From contig PLJS01000307.1 of the NCBI GenBank assembly GCA_003140315.1, positions 5,944 through 40,436 on the forward strand: 34,493 nt of DNA. The letters run 5' to 3'. Numbering within the stretch: position 1 is the first letter of the stretch; every line of letters starts with the position of its first letter. Source of the DNA: Hyphomicrobiales bacterium. GTDB lineage: Bacteria > Pseudomonadota > Alphaproteobacteria > Rhizobiales > Xanthobacteraceae. A program made the translations under genes and the position numbers. Positions 7,580 through 14,790 of this stretch are shown piece after piece. The notes beneath the pieces are model-generated. The model ran no database searches. It was not told where the DNA came from and saw nothing but the letters and a program-made list of their open reading frames with translations.

Positions 7580-8470
7580 TCACGTGCGCCGCTGCGGGTC
7601 GACGATGTCGCGCAGGCCGTCGCCGAGCAGGTTGAAGCAGAACACCGCGATCATCAGGGCGAGGCCGGGAAACAGCGCGACCCACCACTCGCCCGACACC
7701 ATGAAGGCCGCGCCTTCGGCGACCATGATTCCCCATTCGGCGTCGGGCGGCCGCACGCCGAGGCCGATGAAGGACAGGCCGGCGGCGTTGAGGATCGCGT
7801 AGCCCATGGTGAGCGACATCTGCACGATCATGATCGGCATGATGTTGGGCAGGATGTGGCCGAGCAGGATGCGGAACTCGCCGTTGCCGGCCAGCCGCGC
7901 CGCCTGCACGAAACCCGCCTCGCGCCGCACGTTCGCCTCGGTGCGCGCGATGCGCGCATAGAGCGGGAAGTTCACGATCGCGGTCGCCAGGATGATGTTC
8001 TGCACCGTATTACCGAGCGCCGCCACGATACCCATCGCGAGTACGAACAGCGGGAACGCCATGATGGTGTCGGCGATGCGCGACACGATGCGGTCGGTCC
8101 AGCCGCCGAAGAAGCCGGCGGCGACGCCGGCTAGCCCGCCCATCAGGAACACCAGCACGACTGAGAACACCGCGATGATGAAATCGAGCCGCGTCGCCGA
8201 GACGACGCGGCTGAACACGTCGCGGCCGAGCTGGTCGGTGCCGAACCAATGCGCGCGCGAGGGCGGTTTCAGCGAGACGGCCGTGTCGCTCGCGAGCGGA
8301 TCGTACGGCACGATGTGCGGTCCGAGCACCGCCGCGATCACGATCAGCACGAACAGGCCGAACGCAAAGCCCGTCACCGGGTTCTCGCCGATGATATAGC
8401 GGGCGTGCTTCAGCGTGGCGGCGAGGCCGGACGATTGGGCTTCCGGCTTGCCCAGTGTGAGTTCGCTCAT
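7580..8470 (-). CDS. ABC transporter permease, OppC/DppC type
   Basis: 296 residues. An N-terminal OppC segment (helix at about 34-52, then VPYDPLASD) precedes HWFGTDQLGRDVFSRVVSAT, the hallmark of DppC/OppC permeases. The transmembrane core follows, with the cytoplasmic loop AARLAGNGEFRILLGHILPN that contacts the ATPase. It ends with LLGDGLRDIVDPQRR, also typical. It forms one half of the inner-membrane channel with oppB. Its ATG overlaps the oppB stop (ATGA), and 7 bases separate its stop from the oppDF start. The substrate class cannot be read from the permease; relatives move dipeptides, nickel, opines and glutathione. Confidence 0.93.
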   Translation of the reverse strand: MSELTLGKPEAQSSGLAATLKHARYIIGENPVTGFAFGLFVLIVIAAVLGPHIVPYDPLASDTAVSLKPPSRAHWFGTDQLGRDVFSRVVSATRLDFIIAVFSVVLVFLMGGLAGVAAGFFGGWTDRIVSRIADTIMAFPLFVLAMGIVAALGNTVQNIILATAIVNFPLYARIARTEANVRREAGFVQAARLAGNGEFRILLGHILPNIMPIMIVQMSLTMGYAILNAAGLSFIGLGVRPPDAEWGIMVAEGAAFMVSGEWWVALFPGLALMIAVFCFNLLGDGLRDIVDPQRRT

Positions 8471-9480
8471 GCCTCAAGCCTCACGCGCGGGTCGATCACG
8501 CCGTAGAGAAGGTCGATCAGGAGATTGAGCAGGACGTACATGATCGCCATGGTGAGCACGAAGCCCTGCACCGGCGCGAAGTCCGACGAGATCAGCGCTT
8601 CCACCGCGTAGGAGCCGATGCCGGGCCAGGCGAATACCTTCTCCACCAGCACGTTGGCGCCGAGCAGGAAGGAGAACACCATGCCGAGCGTCGTGATGAC
8701 GGGCAGCATGGCGTTGCGGAACGCGTAGGTGACGACGACGGTGAACGTCGTCAGCCCGCTCGCGCGCGCGGTGCGCACGAAGTCGGAGGCAAGCACTGCG
8801 AGCATCGAGGCGCGCGTCATGCGGGCGATCGGCGCGAGCGAGAAGATGCCGAGCGTCAGCGCGGGCAGGAAAATCTGGCTCAGCGCGGCGCGGAACGTCG
8901 AAAGGTCGCCCGCGATCAGGCTGTCGATGAGATAGAACCCGGTGACCGACGGCGGTGGCGAGAAGAATACATCGATCCGTCCGAGCGGCGCCGGGGCCCA
9001 GCCGAGCAGGTAGTAGAAGACATAGACCAGGATCAGCCCGGTGAAGAACACTGGCAGCGAGACGCCGGCCGTGGTCACGATGCGGCAGGTGTGATCGATC
9101 CACGAGTTCGGCTTGGTCGCCGCGAAGATGCCGAGCGGCAACGCGATCGCGACCGATACGATCAGGCCGAGCAGCGTGAGCTCTGCCGACGCCGGCAGGC
9201 GATTGCGGATTTCGGTGACGACCGGTTGGCCGGTGGTGAGCGACTGGCCGAGGTCGCCGTGCGCGAGATCGCGCACATAACGGACGAACTGCTGCGGCAG
9301 CGATTTATCGAGCCCGAGCTTCACGCGGATTTCCTGGATCGCCTCTTTTGTCGCGGCCGGTCCCGCGAAGTAGGCCGCCGGATCGCCCGGCAGCGCGCGC
9401 GTGAGCAGGAAGGTGACGATCACGACGCCGATCAGGCTCGGGATTGCGACGAGGAGGCGCTTGAGGATGACGGTCAGCAT
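8467..9480 (-). CDS. ABC transporter permease, OppB/DppB type
   Basis: 337 residues. The first helix and the following motif (LLVAIPSLIGVVIVTFLLTR, then LPGDPA) are the DppB/OppB signature. The periplasmic loop and five further helices follow, with the EAA-like loop ARASGLTTFTVVVTYAFRNA in the cytoplasm and the end LLYGVIDPRVRLEA. It pairs with oppC to form the importer channel. It begins 145 bases after oppA; that gap carries a hairpin that may allow more binding protein than permease to be made. The ATG at 9480 has no strong ribosome site, but the family N-terminus (MLTVILKRLL) begins exactly there. Confidence 0.93.
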   Translation of the reverse strand: MLTVILKRLLVAIPSLIGVVIVTFLLTRALPGDPAAYFAGPAATKEAIQEIRVKLGLDKSLPQQFVRYVRDLAHGDLGQSLTTGQPVVTEIRNRLPASAELTLLGLIVSVAIALPLGIFAATKPNSWIDHTCRIVTTAGVSLPVFFTGLILVYVFYYLLGWAPAPLGRIDVFFSPPPSVTGFYLIDSLIAGDLSTFRAALSQIFLPALTLGIFSLAPIARMTRASMLAVLASDFVRTARASGLTTFTVVVTYAFRNAMLPVITTLGMVFSFLLGANVLVEKVFAWPGIGSYAVEALISSDFAPVQGFVLTMAIMYVLLNLLIDLLYGVIDPRVRLEA

Positions 9481-9562
9481 GGCGTTGCCTCATCGCGTAC
9501 GTGCGAAAGACGTCGGGTGAGGGGGACCGGCCGCTTGCCGGGTGCGCGGAAAGCCCCCCTCA

Positions 9563-9597
9563 TCCCGACCCTCTCCCCGCAAGCGGAGAGAGGGAGA
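9563..9597. repeat. GC-rich hairpin between oppA and oppB
   Basis: An imperfect inverted repeat (core CTCTCCCCGC-AA-GCGGAGAGAG with one mismatch, flanked by CC/GG) lies in the 145-base gap between the oppA stop (9626) and the oppB start (9480). It belongs to the same CCCT(C)CCCC-type family as the palindromes at 3.1, 14.87 and 28.9 kb. Inside an operon just after a binding-protein gene, such stems often protect the upstream part of the mRNA and reduce read-through. That role is inferred from position only. Confidence 0.6.
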
Positions 9598-9625
9598 CCG
9601 TGTGCGGCGTGCGCGGTGCGCACGC

Positions 9626-11242
9626 TCACCCCTTCACCAGTGCGCGATAGTCGAGCCGGCGGTGGAACCAGTACTGGTAACCGCTGACGTTCTTCTGCAT
9701 CGCGACGTTGACGTAGGGCTGGAAGATCGGGACGCGCGGCACGTCGGCGAAGGCGAGGTCGACGAAACCCTTCACGTCCTTCTCGTAGTTCGCCTTATCG
9801 CCGATCGCTGCGGCGTTCACGGCGCCGTCGATGAACGCATCCATGTCCTTCGACTGGTAGCTCATCGTGTTGAAGATCGAATTCTTGCCGTGATAGCACC
9901 AGATGAAAAAGTACTCGGGATAGTCGAGCCAGCCCGAGAACACGTTGATGTAGAGCGGCAGCACCTTCTTGTTCAACTCGGTGCGGAAGTTCGAGCCGGG
10001 GATCTTGTTGATCGTGGTCTTGATGCCGATCAGGTTGAGGCTTTCCTGGATCAGCACTGCGCTCGGCTCGTTGACGGTCGCAAAGCCCAGATCGAACGAC
10101 AGCGTGGTCTCGAAGCCGTTCGGATAGCCGGCTTCCGCCATCAGCTTCTTCGCCTTCTCGATGTCGGTGTTGAATTTCGTCGGCTGCGGCCAGGCGACTT
10201 CGGTCGGCTTGTCGGCCGGCGCGCCGAACATCGGCTTGGCAAGCCCGTACTGCACGGCGTCCATGATCTTCTGGTACGGGACGGCGAGAGCAACCGCCTG
10301 CCGCACTTTCAGGTTATCGAAGGGCGGGTTCTTCACGTTCATGCCGAGATACAGAATGCCGTTGGAGAACGGCGTCGACACGATGTTGAGCTTGCCGGCT
10401 TCCTTCAGCTCGACGAAATCCTTGTTCGGCAGCTCGTAGGAGATGTCGGCATCGCCACGCTCCAGCAGCGCGCGCCGATTGCCGGCCGACGGCACCATGC
10501 GCCAGACGATGCGCTTGATCTTCGGCAGCGGCCCGCCGACCCACTTGTCGTTGCGCTCGAGGATCACTTCCGTTCCGGCGGTCCACTGCACGACCCGATA
10601 GGCGCCCGAGCCCGCGGTGTTCTGCTTGGTGTACTCCATGCCCCAAGGGTCTTTCTCCGTGGCGTGCGTCTTCACCAGCTCCGAATTGATGATGCAGGGC
10701 ACGATCACGGCGAGATCGGGGATCGTCAGGCGATCCTTCTTGGCGAAGTCGACGCGGAACGTATTGTCGTCGACCACGACGAACTGTTCGGGCTTGGTGA
10801 GCGAGCCGGCGCCCATCTGGAAGGTCGGGAAGCCGCCGACCGACACAGCGCGGTCGAGCGACCACTTCACGTCCTTGGCGGTGACCGGCGTGCCGTCCTG
10901 GAAGACCGCGTTCTTCTTCAGCTTGAAGGTGGCCGACATGTCGCCGACGTTCATGTCGTCGGCGAGCTCCATCTTGAACTTGTCCTTGTTGTAATAGGCC
11001 GTGCCGTTGACGTCCTTCATCTCGTGGCTGATCAGGCGGTCGTAGCAATTCCACGACACCTCGTAGCCCGGCACGTTGGTGCCGACGCCATGGATGTCGA
11101 TGTTGTTCGGCCCGCTTTCCGATATGACGAGGAGCGTCTCCTGCCGACCTTGCGCCTTGGCGGGTGAGAAGATCGCCGGAGCCGACACGGCGGTTGTGGC
11201 GGCCAACGCCGATGCGGACTTGAGGAAATCACGACGCTTCAT
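9626..11242 (-). CDS. Periplasmic substrate-binding protein, SBP family 5 (OppA/DppA type), Tat-like signal
   Basis: 538 residues, usual for family 5 binding proteins, which capture peptides, opines, nickel or similar ligands for an Opp/Dpp importer. The N-terminus MKRRDFLKSASALAA has a twin-arginine motif and a hydrophobic stretch, with probable cleavage after AKA near residue 30. Family motifs are visible: NCYDRLISHE, LADDMNVGD, TFKLKKNAVFQDGTPVTAKD, RQAVALAVPYQKIMD and AKKLMAEAGYPNGFE. The start at 11242 is fixed by GGAGG six bases upstream and by the signal peptide; an in-frame ATG at 11416 would add an arginine-rich leader not seen in the family. It is the first gene of the opp-atz operon. 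The ligand is unknown, but co-transcription with atzGEH suggests a carboxylated ureide or biuret-like compound. Confidence 0.92.
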   Translation of the reverse strand: MKRRDFLKSASALAATTAVSAPAIFSPAKAQGRQETLLVISESGPNNIDIHGVGTNVPGYEVSWNCYDRLISHEMKDVNGTAYYNKDKFKMELADDMNVGDMSATFKLKKNAVFQDGTPVTAKDVKWSLDRAVSVGGFPTFQMGAGSLTKPEQFVVVDDNTFRVDFAKKDRLTIPDLAVIVPCIINSELVKTHATEKDPWGMEYTKQNTAGSGAYRVVQWTAGTEVILERNDKWVGGPLPKIKRIVWRMVPSAGNRRALLERGDADISYELPNKDFVELKEAGKLNIVSTPFSNGILYLGMNVKNPPFDNLKVRQAVALAVPYQKIMDAVQYGLAKPMFGAPADKPTEVAWPQPTKFNTDIEKAKKLMAEAGYPNGFETTLSFDLGFATVNEPSAVLIQESLNLIGIKTTINKIPGSNFRTELNKKVLPLYINVFSGWLDYPEYFFIWCYHGKNSIFNTMSYQSKDMDAFIDGAVNAAAIGDKANYEKDVKGFVDLAFADVPRVPIFQPYVNVAMQKNVSGYQYWFHRRLDYRALVKG

Positions 11243-11286
11243 CGAAAGCCTCCGATAGGGGCCGTTTGGGCTCGGCAAGGCTTTCC

Positions 11287-11301
11287 GCAAGCGCCGTGCC
11301 A
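11287..11301 (-). promoter_or_regulatory. Sigma-54 (-24/-12) promoter of the opp-atz operon
   Basis: On the minus strand, reading from 11301 down to 11287, the sequence is TGGCAC-GGCGC-TTGC. This agrees with the sigma-54 consensus TGGCACG-N4-TTGC at every fixed position. The expected transcription start is near 11275, giving a 33-base leader that contains the GGAGG ribosome site of oppA. Sigma-54 promoters need an activator such as NtrC and are common for nitrogen-scavenging genes, which suits a pathway that frees ammonia. No clear NtrC enhancer was found by eye in the upstream 250 bases. Confidence 0.72.
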
Positions 11302-11410
11302 CCGCGCCGCGGCGGCCTGACGCACCACTTAAGCCTTTGAATCGCGGGGGAGAGTCGCCCAAGCGCGCATGCGCGGTCGCGGCGCGACCGCAACCCGAGC
11401 GCGGAGAGGC

Positions 11411-11420
11411 TTGCATACAA
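11411..11420. promoter_or_regulatory. Candidate FCD-type GntR operator
   Basis: The sequence TTGCATACAA is a near-palindrome (8 of 10 positions symmetric) and resembles the TTGTATACAA-type operators of FadR/VanR-subfamily GntR proteins. It lies about 170 bases before the oppA start and upstream of the sigma-54 promoter. The operon encodes a GntR protein of this subfamily at its far end, so autoregulation through this site is a reasonable guess. A 10-base motif can occur by chance. Confidence 0.4.
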
Positions 11421-11547
11421 TAGGGCGCTGCTGACCAATAATTAGGCAGCGTCTCGATGTGCCGTCGTTCACGGCAGCGACCGGCTCAGGTCAATCAGCG
11501 AAGGTCTTTGCGACGACTTGAACCGCGATGCCGTTCCGGCAGAGCGG

Positions 11548-12096
11548 CTAATTCAGCCCCTTGCCGCGCCGTTGCGCCTCATCCGCGAGCTGCAGGTTGT
11601 TGGCGATCGTGGGATTGCCCGGGTCCTGGCGCTGCGCCTCGGCGAATTTCTGCCGTGCCGCGCGGTAGTCGCCGCGCAGCATGTAGGAGTAGCCGATATT
11701 GTTGAGCACTTCCGGCTTCGGCCCGAAGATCGCGAGCGCTTCCTTGTAGGCGCGGTCGGCAAGTTCGAAGCGCCGCAGCCGATCATAGGAGGCGGCAAGG
11801 CCGAGCCAGGCCTCGCCGTCGCGCGCGGACTTCTCCACGGCGCGGCGGAAGTACTTCTCGGCGAGCCCGTAATTCTGCTCGCGATAATGCCGTTTGCCGA
11901 GCGTGAGATCGTCCCCGCGTTCGCCGCCGAGCAGCGACTCCTGCACGGCCGGATCGGCGGGCGCGAGTGTGGCGGAATCTGCGGGCGGTGGCTCGTCCTG
12001 TCCCGGCGTCAGCGAGGCATTCTTGCTGACGGTCTCGCAGCCTGCGAGCGCGACGAGGCAAGCCGACGCGATGAGAACGCGAACGATACGACGCAT
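11548..12096 (-). CDS. tadD: TPR lipoprotein, TadD-like pilus assembly protein
   Basis: 182 residues. A signal peptide with lipobox (VALAGC, lipidated Cys20) is followed by a Pro/Ala-rich linker and then three or more tetratricopeptide units (about 80-175). Recognisable repeat cores are YGLAEKYFRRAVEKSARDGE, RFELADRAYKEALAIFGPKP and DYRAARQKFAEAQRQDPGNP. TadD is an outer-membrane-associated TPR lipoprotein of the Tad secretion machine and probably helps assemble the secretin. The start at ATG 12096 was preferred because the lipoprotein signal begins there; an ATG at 12120 would add eight residues. It is the last gene of the pilus locus on this strand, but a toxin-antitoxin pair on the other strand separates it from tadC, so it may need its own promoter. 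Confidence 0.78.
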   Translation of the reverse strand: MRRIVRVLIASACLVALAGCETVSKNASLTPGQDEPPPADSATLAPADPAVQESLLGGERGDDLTLGKRHYREQNYGLAEKYFRRAVEKSARDGEAWLGLAASYDRLRRFELADRAYKEALAIFGPKPEVLNNIGYSYMLRGDYRAARQKFAEAQRQDPGNPTIANNLQLADEAQRRGKGLN

Positions 12097-12245
12097 GACG
12101 GCGATCCACGCATCCGGCACGAGACGCCGGCGCGACGCTGGATTTACGACTTGGGCAGACAGCCCCGCCGGAAGGTAGCGCGGGACGGGTTAATGGAGCG
12201 TTGGAACCGCGGCCGATTTGTACGGCGTTTGACCCCGCGTCCGAT

Positions 12246-12263
12246 CGTACATATATCTGTACG
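12246..12263. promoter_or_regulatory. yefM-yoeB operator palindrome
   Basis: CGTACA-TATATC-TGTACG is a perfect inverted repeat of 6-base arms, centred 31 bases before the yefM start. A further single TGTACG half-site lies at 12219-12224. YefM antitoxins of E. coli bind TGTACA-core repeats, so these are probably the autoregulatory sites of the YefM-YoeB complex. The promoter should overlap the AT-rich centre. Confidence 0.65.
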
Positions 12264-12285
12264 GCAGGGCTCCGGAGGCCATCCC

Positions 12286-12555
12286 GTGAAGAACGTGTCC
12301 TATACCGATCTGCGCCAGAACCTCGCGAAATACATGGAGGAGGTCAGCGACAGCCGCGCGCCTCTTCATATCACGCGTCAGAACGCTCGCGCGGTCGTCA
12401 TGATGTCCGAGGACGAATACGAGAGCATGATGGAGACCTTGCATCTGTTGCGCAGCCCCGCCAACGCGGCACGTCTGGCTCGCTCGATCCACGCGGCGGA
12501 GGCAGGCAAGCTCACGGAACGCGACATCATCGAGAAGCCGACGAACGTTCGATGA
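12286..12555 (+). CDS. yefM: Antitoxin of the YefM/Phd family
   Basis: 89 residues from a GTG start with a strong ribosome site (GGAGG, 12273-12277, spacing 8). The N-terminal DNA-binding half has the family pattern (SYTDLRQNLAKYMEEV, then PLHITRQNARAVVMMSEDEY). The C-terminal half (LLRSPANAARLARSIHAAEA) is the flexible toxin-binding part. It neutralises YoeB and represses its own operon through the palindromes just upstream. The reading frame stays open back to 11518, but only the GTG at 12286 has a ribosome site and a family N-terminus. It overlaps yoeB by four bases (ATGA). The pair lies on the plus strand inside the minus-strand pilus locus. Confidence 0.93.
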   Translation: MKNVSYTDLRQNLAKYMEEVSDSRAPLHITRQNARAVVMMSEDEYESMMETLHLLRSPANAARLARSIHAAEAGKLTERDIIEKPTNVR

Positions 12556-12818
12556 GGCTGCTGTGGAGCGAGGAAGCGTGGGAAGACTATTCGTTCTGGC
12601 AAAAGACCGATCAAAAAGTCCTGCAGGCCGTCAATGATCTCGTCAAAGACATTCGCCGCGAGCCCTTTCGCGGGCTCGGCAAGCCCGAGCCTTTGAAACA
12701 CAATCTCGCCGGATGGTGGTCGCGTCGCATCACCGGCGAGCACCGCCTGGTCTATCGCGTCTATGGCAAAGGCCCGACGCAGGTCCTGGAAATCGTCCAG
12801 TGCCGCTATCACTATTAG
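12552..12818 (+). CDS. yoeB: YoeB-family toxin, ribosome-dependent mRNA endonuclease
   Basis: 88 residues, a full RelE-superfamily YoeB toxin that cuts mRNA in the ribosomal A site when its antitoxin is lost. The catalytic residues described for E. coli YoeB are present, two at the same numbers: E46 (GKPEPLK), R65 (GEHRLVY) and the near-terminal His, here H87 (CRYHY). The start WSEEAWEDYSFWQKTD is characteristic. The ATG overlaps the yefM stop, so antitoxin and toxin are translationally coupled. The gene ends 5 bases from the tadC stop on the other strand. It appears intact. Confidence 0.95.
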   Translation: MRLLWSEEAWEDYSFWQKTDQKVLQAVNDLVKDIRREPFRGLGKPEPLKHNLAGWWSRRITGEHRLVYRVYGKGPTQVLEIVQCRYHY

Positions 12819-12823
12819 CGGCG

Positions 12824-13792
12824 TCAATAATTCCCGACCTTGAAGCGCACATAGACCGGCAGCATGATCACGATGATGACGACCGGGAACACGCAGAGCG
12901 TCAGCGGCACCGAGAGCTTGGCGGGCAGGCTGTAGGCCTTCTCCTCGGCACGCGAGAGGCGCTTGTGGCGCATGTCGTCGGAGTAGACCCGCAGCGCCTC
13001 GGTCAGCGAAGAGCCGAGCTTCTCCGATTGCTGCAGCAGCGTCGCGAACGAGCGCGCTTCTTCGAGGCCCAAACGGTCGGCGAGATGTTCGAGCGTCTCG
13101 CTCAAGGTACGTCCGGCGCGCATTTCGAGCGTCGCCATGTGGATGTTGGCCGACAGCGACCTATAGGAGTCCGCGAGCTCGCGCCCAACGCGGTCGAGGG
13201 CGGCTTCCATGCTGAGTCCTGCATCCGCGCAGACGACCAGCAGGTCCATGAAGTCCGGGAAGCCGACGCGGTGCTCGATCTCGCGTCCGGCGGTACGGCG
13301 GCTGAGATAAACATTGGGCGCGAAGTAGCCGAACAGGGCCGCGACCCACACGGCGGGCCACAGCATGCTGCTGCCTTCGCGCAGCACGTACGGCATCAGC
13401 AGGAACGCCGCGAGCGCGAACGCGATTCCCGCAACGAGCCGTGCGAGGAAAAAGAAAGCAGGCGCGCGCGCATCGAGAAATCCGGCACGGATCAGTTTGC
13501 GGCGCAGTTCCTTGGTCTCGCCCTTGTCGGTCTCGGAATAGTGCCGCGTGGTGTAGTCGATCAGCCGTTGCGCCGCGATGCGGCTCGCGTAGCGCAGCGA
13601 GCGCGGGTCGTCGGTCGCGGCATTCGGGAGCGCAGCGCCGATGCCGGCCGCGCGCCGCTTCACCGCGAGGCGCACCTGCACGACCGCCATCATGCCGAAC
13701 GCCAGGATCGCGGCCGACAGGAACACGAACAGGCTCACCATCATGGTCGAGCCTTCGCCGGTCAGGATCGTGAGCTGATTGAGCGCGTCCAT
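12824..13792 (-). CDS. tadC: Tad pilus inner-membrane platform protein TadC (type II secretion F domain)
   Basis: 322 residues with an N-terminal membrane helix (19-41), two central helices (about 115-155), a GspF/T2SF cytoplasmic domain (about 175-290) and a C-terminal helix (about 295-315). The F-domain pattern is clear: FPDFMDLLVVCADAGLSMEA, the EMRAGRTLSETLEHLADRLG stretch, and FATLLQQSEKLGSSLTEAL. With TadB it forms the membrane base that couples the CpaF ATPase to Flp pilus assembly. It starts 4 bases after the tadB stop. The yoeB gene converges from the other strand 5 bases beyond its stop. Confidence 0.92.
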   Translation of the reverse strand: MDALNQLTILTGEGSTMMVSLFVFLSAAILAFGMMAVVQVRLAVKRRAAGIGAALPNAATDDPRSLRYASRIAAQRLIDYTTRHYSETDKGETKELRRKLIRAGFLDARAPAFFFLARLVAGIAFALAAFLLMPYVLREGSSMLWPAVWVAALFGYFAPNVYLSRRTAGREIEHRVGFPDFMDLLVVCADAGLSMEAALDRVGRELADSYRSLSANIHMATLEMRAGRTLSETLEHLADRLGLEEARSFATLLQQSEKLGSSLTEALRVYSDDMRHKRLSRAEEKAYSLPAKLSVPLTLCVFPVVIIVIMLPVYVRFKVGNY

Positions 13793-13796
13793 GACG

Positions 13797-14768
13797 TCAG
13801 ATCCGGAAATTGCACATGCGGTACATCAGCACGTTGCCGCACAGCATCCAGCCGGCCGCGCAGGCAAGCCCGATCTTGGTGATCGAATAAGCAATGACGC
13901 TCGCATAGAAGTCGGGCGCGACCAGGTTGAGCAGGATGAAGATCGCGACCGGCAGGCCGGAGAGGAACAGCGCCGAGAATTTTCCTTCCGCGGCGAGCGC
14001 CCTGATCTTCCGGCGCATCTTGAAGCGCTGGCGGATCACGCCCGACAGGTTCTCCAGGATCTCGCTCAAGTTTCCGCCGGTCGAGCCCTGGATCGCGACC
14101 GCGGTGACGAACAGCGGCAGGTCTTCCTGGCCGACGCGGAAGTAAAGGTTGCGCATCGCGGTCTCGACGTCGGCGCCGTAGGTGATCTCGTCGGCTGCGA
14201 TGCCGAACTCGGTGCCGATCGGATCGGCCATTTCCTGCGCTACGAGCGAGACCGCGACCGGCACCGGATGACCCGCGCGCAAACTCCGCACGATGATGTC
14301 CATCGCGTCGGGGAATTGCGCCGCAAATTTCCCGTGTCGGAAGCGCCGCTTCACCCGCAACACGAGGAACGGAATGAGCAGCGCGAAGAGAAGGGCCGCA
14401 CCGCCGGCCTCCAGCATGCTGTTGCGGAAACGTAGGACGCCGAGAAAAGCCACGCCGGCCGCCCCGAGTGCGACCGCCGCCAGACCCCAGAGGCCGATAC
14501 GCAACCCGGATTCGAGCAGCAGCCGGTTGAACCATTGCTGCCCGAACCGAAACAGGCCGTCGCCGGTCAGCCCGCGCTCGCGCCGCAACTGAATCAGGAT
14601 CGCCTCGCGGTCGGGCTGATCCTTCGAGAGCTTCAAGCGCCGGTTGACCCGGCTGCGGTAGGATGCGCTCGAGAAGCACAGCAGATAGAGCGCTTCGGCG
14701 AGCAGCACGACCGAGATCGCGGCGCAGATCGAGATCAACGTTGTGGTGTCGACTTCGAACATGTTCAT
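13797..14768 (-). CDS. tadB: Tad pilus inner-membrane platform protein TadB (type II secretion F domain)
   Basis: 323 residues. An N-terminal helix (about 9-31) is followed by a cytoplasmic basic region, two helices (about 92-137), the T2SF domain (about 155-270) and a C-terminal pair of helices. Diagnostic F-domain segments are FPDAMDIIVRSLRAGHPVPV, the MADPIGTEFG stretch, and VTAVAIQGSTGGNLSEILEN. It is the TadB partner of TadC. It lies 193 bases downstream of cpaF, the only large gap in the series, and that gap is filled by a composite repeat. There is no strong ribosome site before the ATG at 14768; a second ATG two codons later (14762) is possible. Confidence 0.92.
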   Translation of the reverse strand: MNMFEVDTTTLISICAAISVVLLAEALYLLCFSSASYRSRVNRRLKLSKDQPDREAILIQLRRERGLTGDGLFRFGQQWFNRLLLESGLRIGLWGLAAVALGAAGVAFLGVLRFRNSMLEAGGAALLFALLIPFLVLRVKRRFRHGKFAAQFPDAMDIIVRSLRAGHPVPVAVSLVAQEMADPIGTEFGIAADEITYGADVETAMRNLYFRVGQEDLPLFVTAVAIQGSTGGNLSEILENLSGVIRQRFKMRRKIRALAAEGKFSALFLSGLPVAIFILLNLVAPDFYASVIAYSITKIGLACAAGWMLCGNVLMYRMCNFRI

Positions 14769-14790
14769 AGCAGCGCAGCCAATCGAACGG

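Larger units (their letters stand above)
11243..11547. other. Intergenic region upstream of oppA, 305 bases
   Basis: This gap separates the oppA start from the tadD stop and holds no credible gene. It contains the oppA ribosome site (GGAGG on the minus strand, 11249-11253), the sigma-54 promoter at 11287-11301 and the GntR-type motif at 11411-11420. A locally AT-rich stretch at about 11411-11445 could also carry a sigma-70 type promoter reading toward oppA (TTGGTC, 15-base spacer, TATGCA), but that match is weak. Confidence 0.6.

Noticed and set aside
9563-9597. Intrinsic terminator after oppA ending the operon
   Set aside because: The stem has no following T-run on the minus strand, and oppB to gntR continue without another visible promoter, so partial attenuation is more likely than an end.
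9542-11167. 541-codon open frame on the plus strand over oppA
   Set aside because: It is antisense to a full-length binding protein with signal peptide and ribosome site. It has no domain and no credible start.
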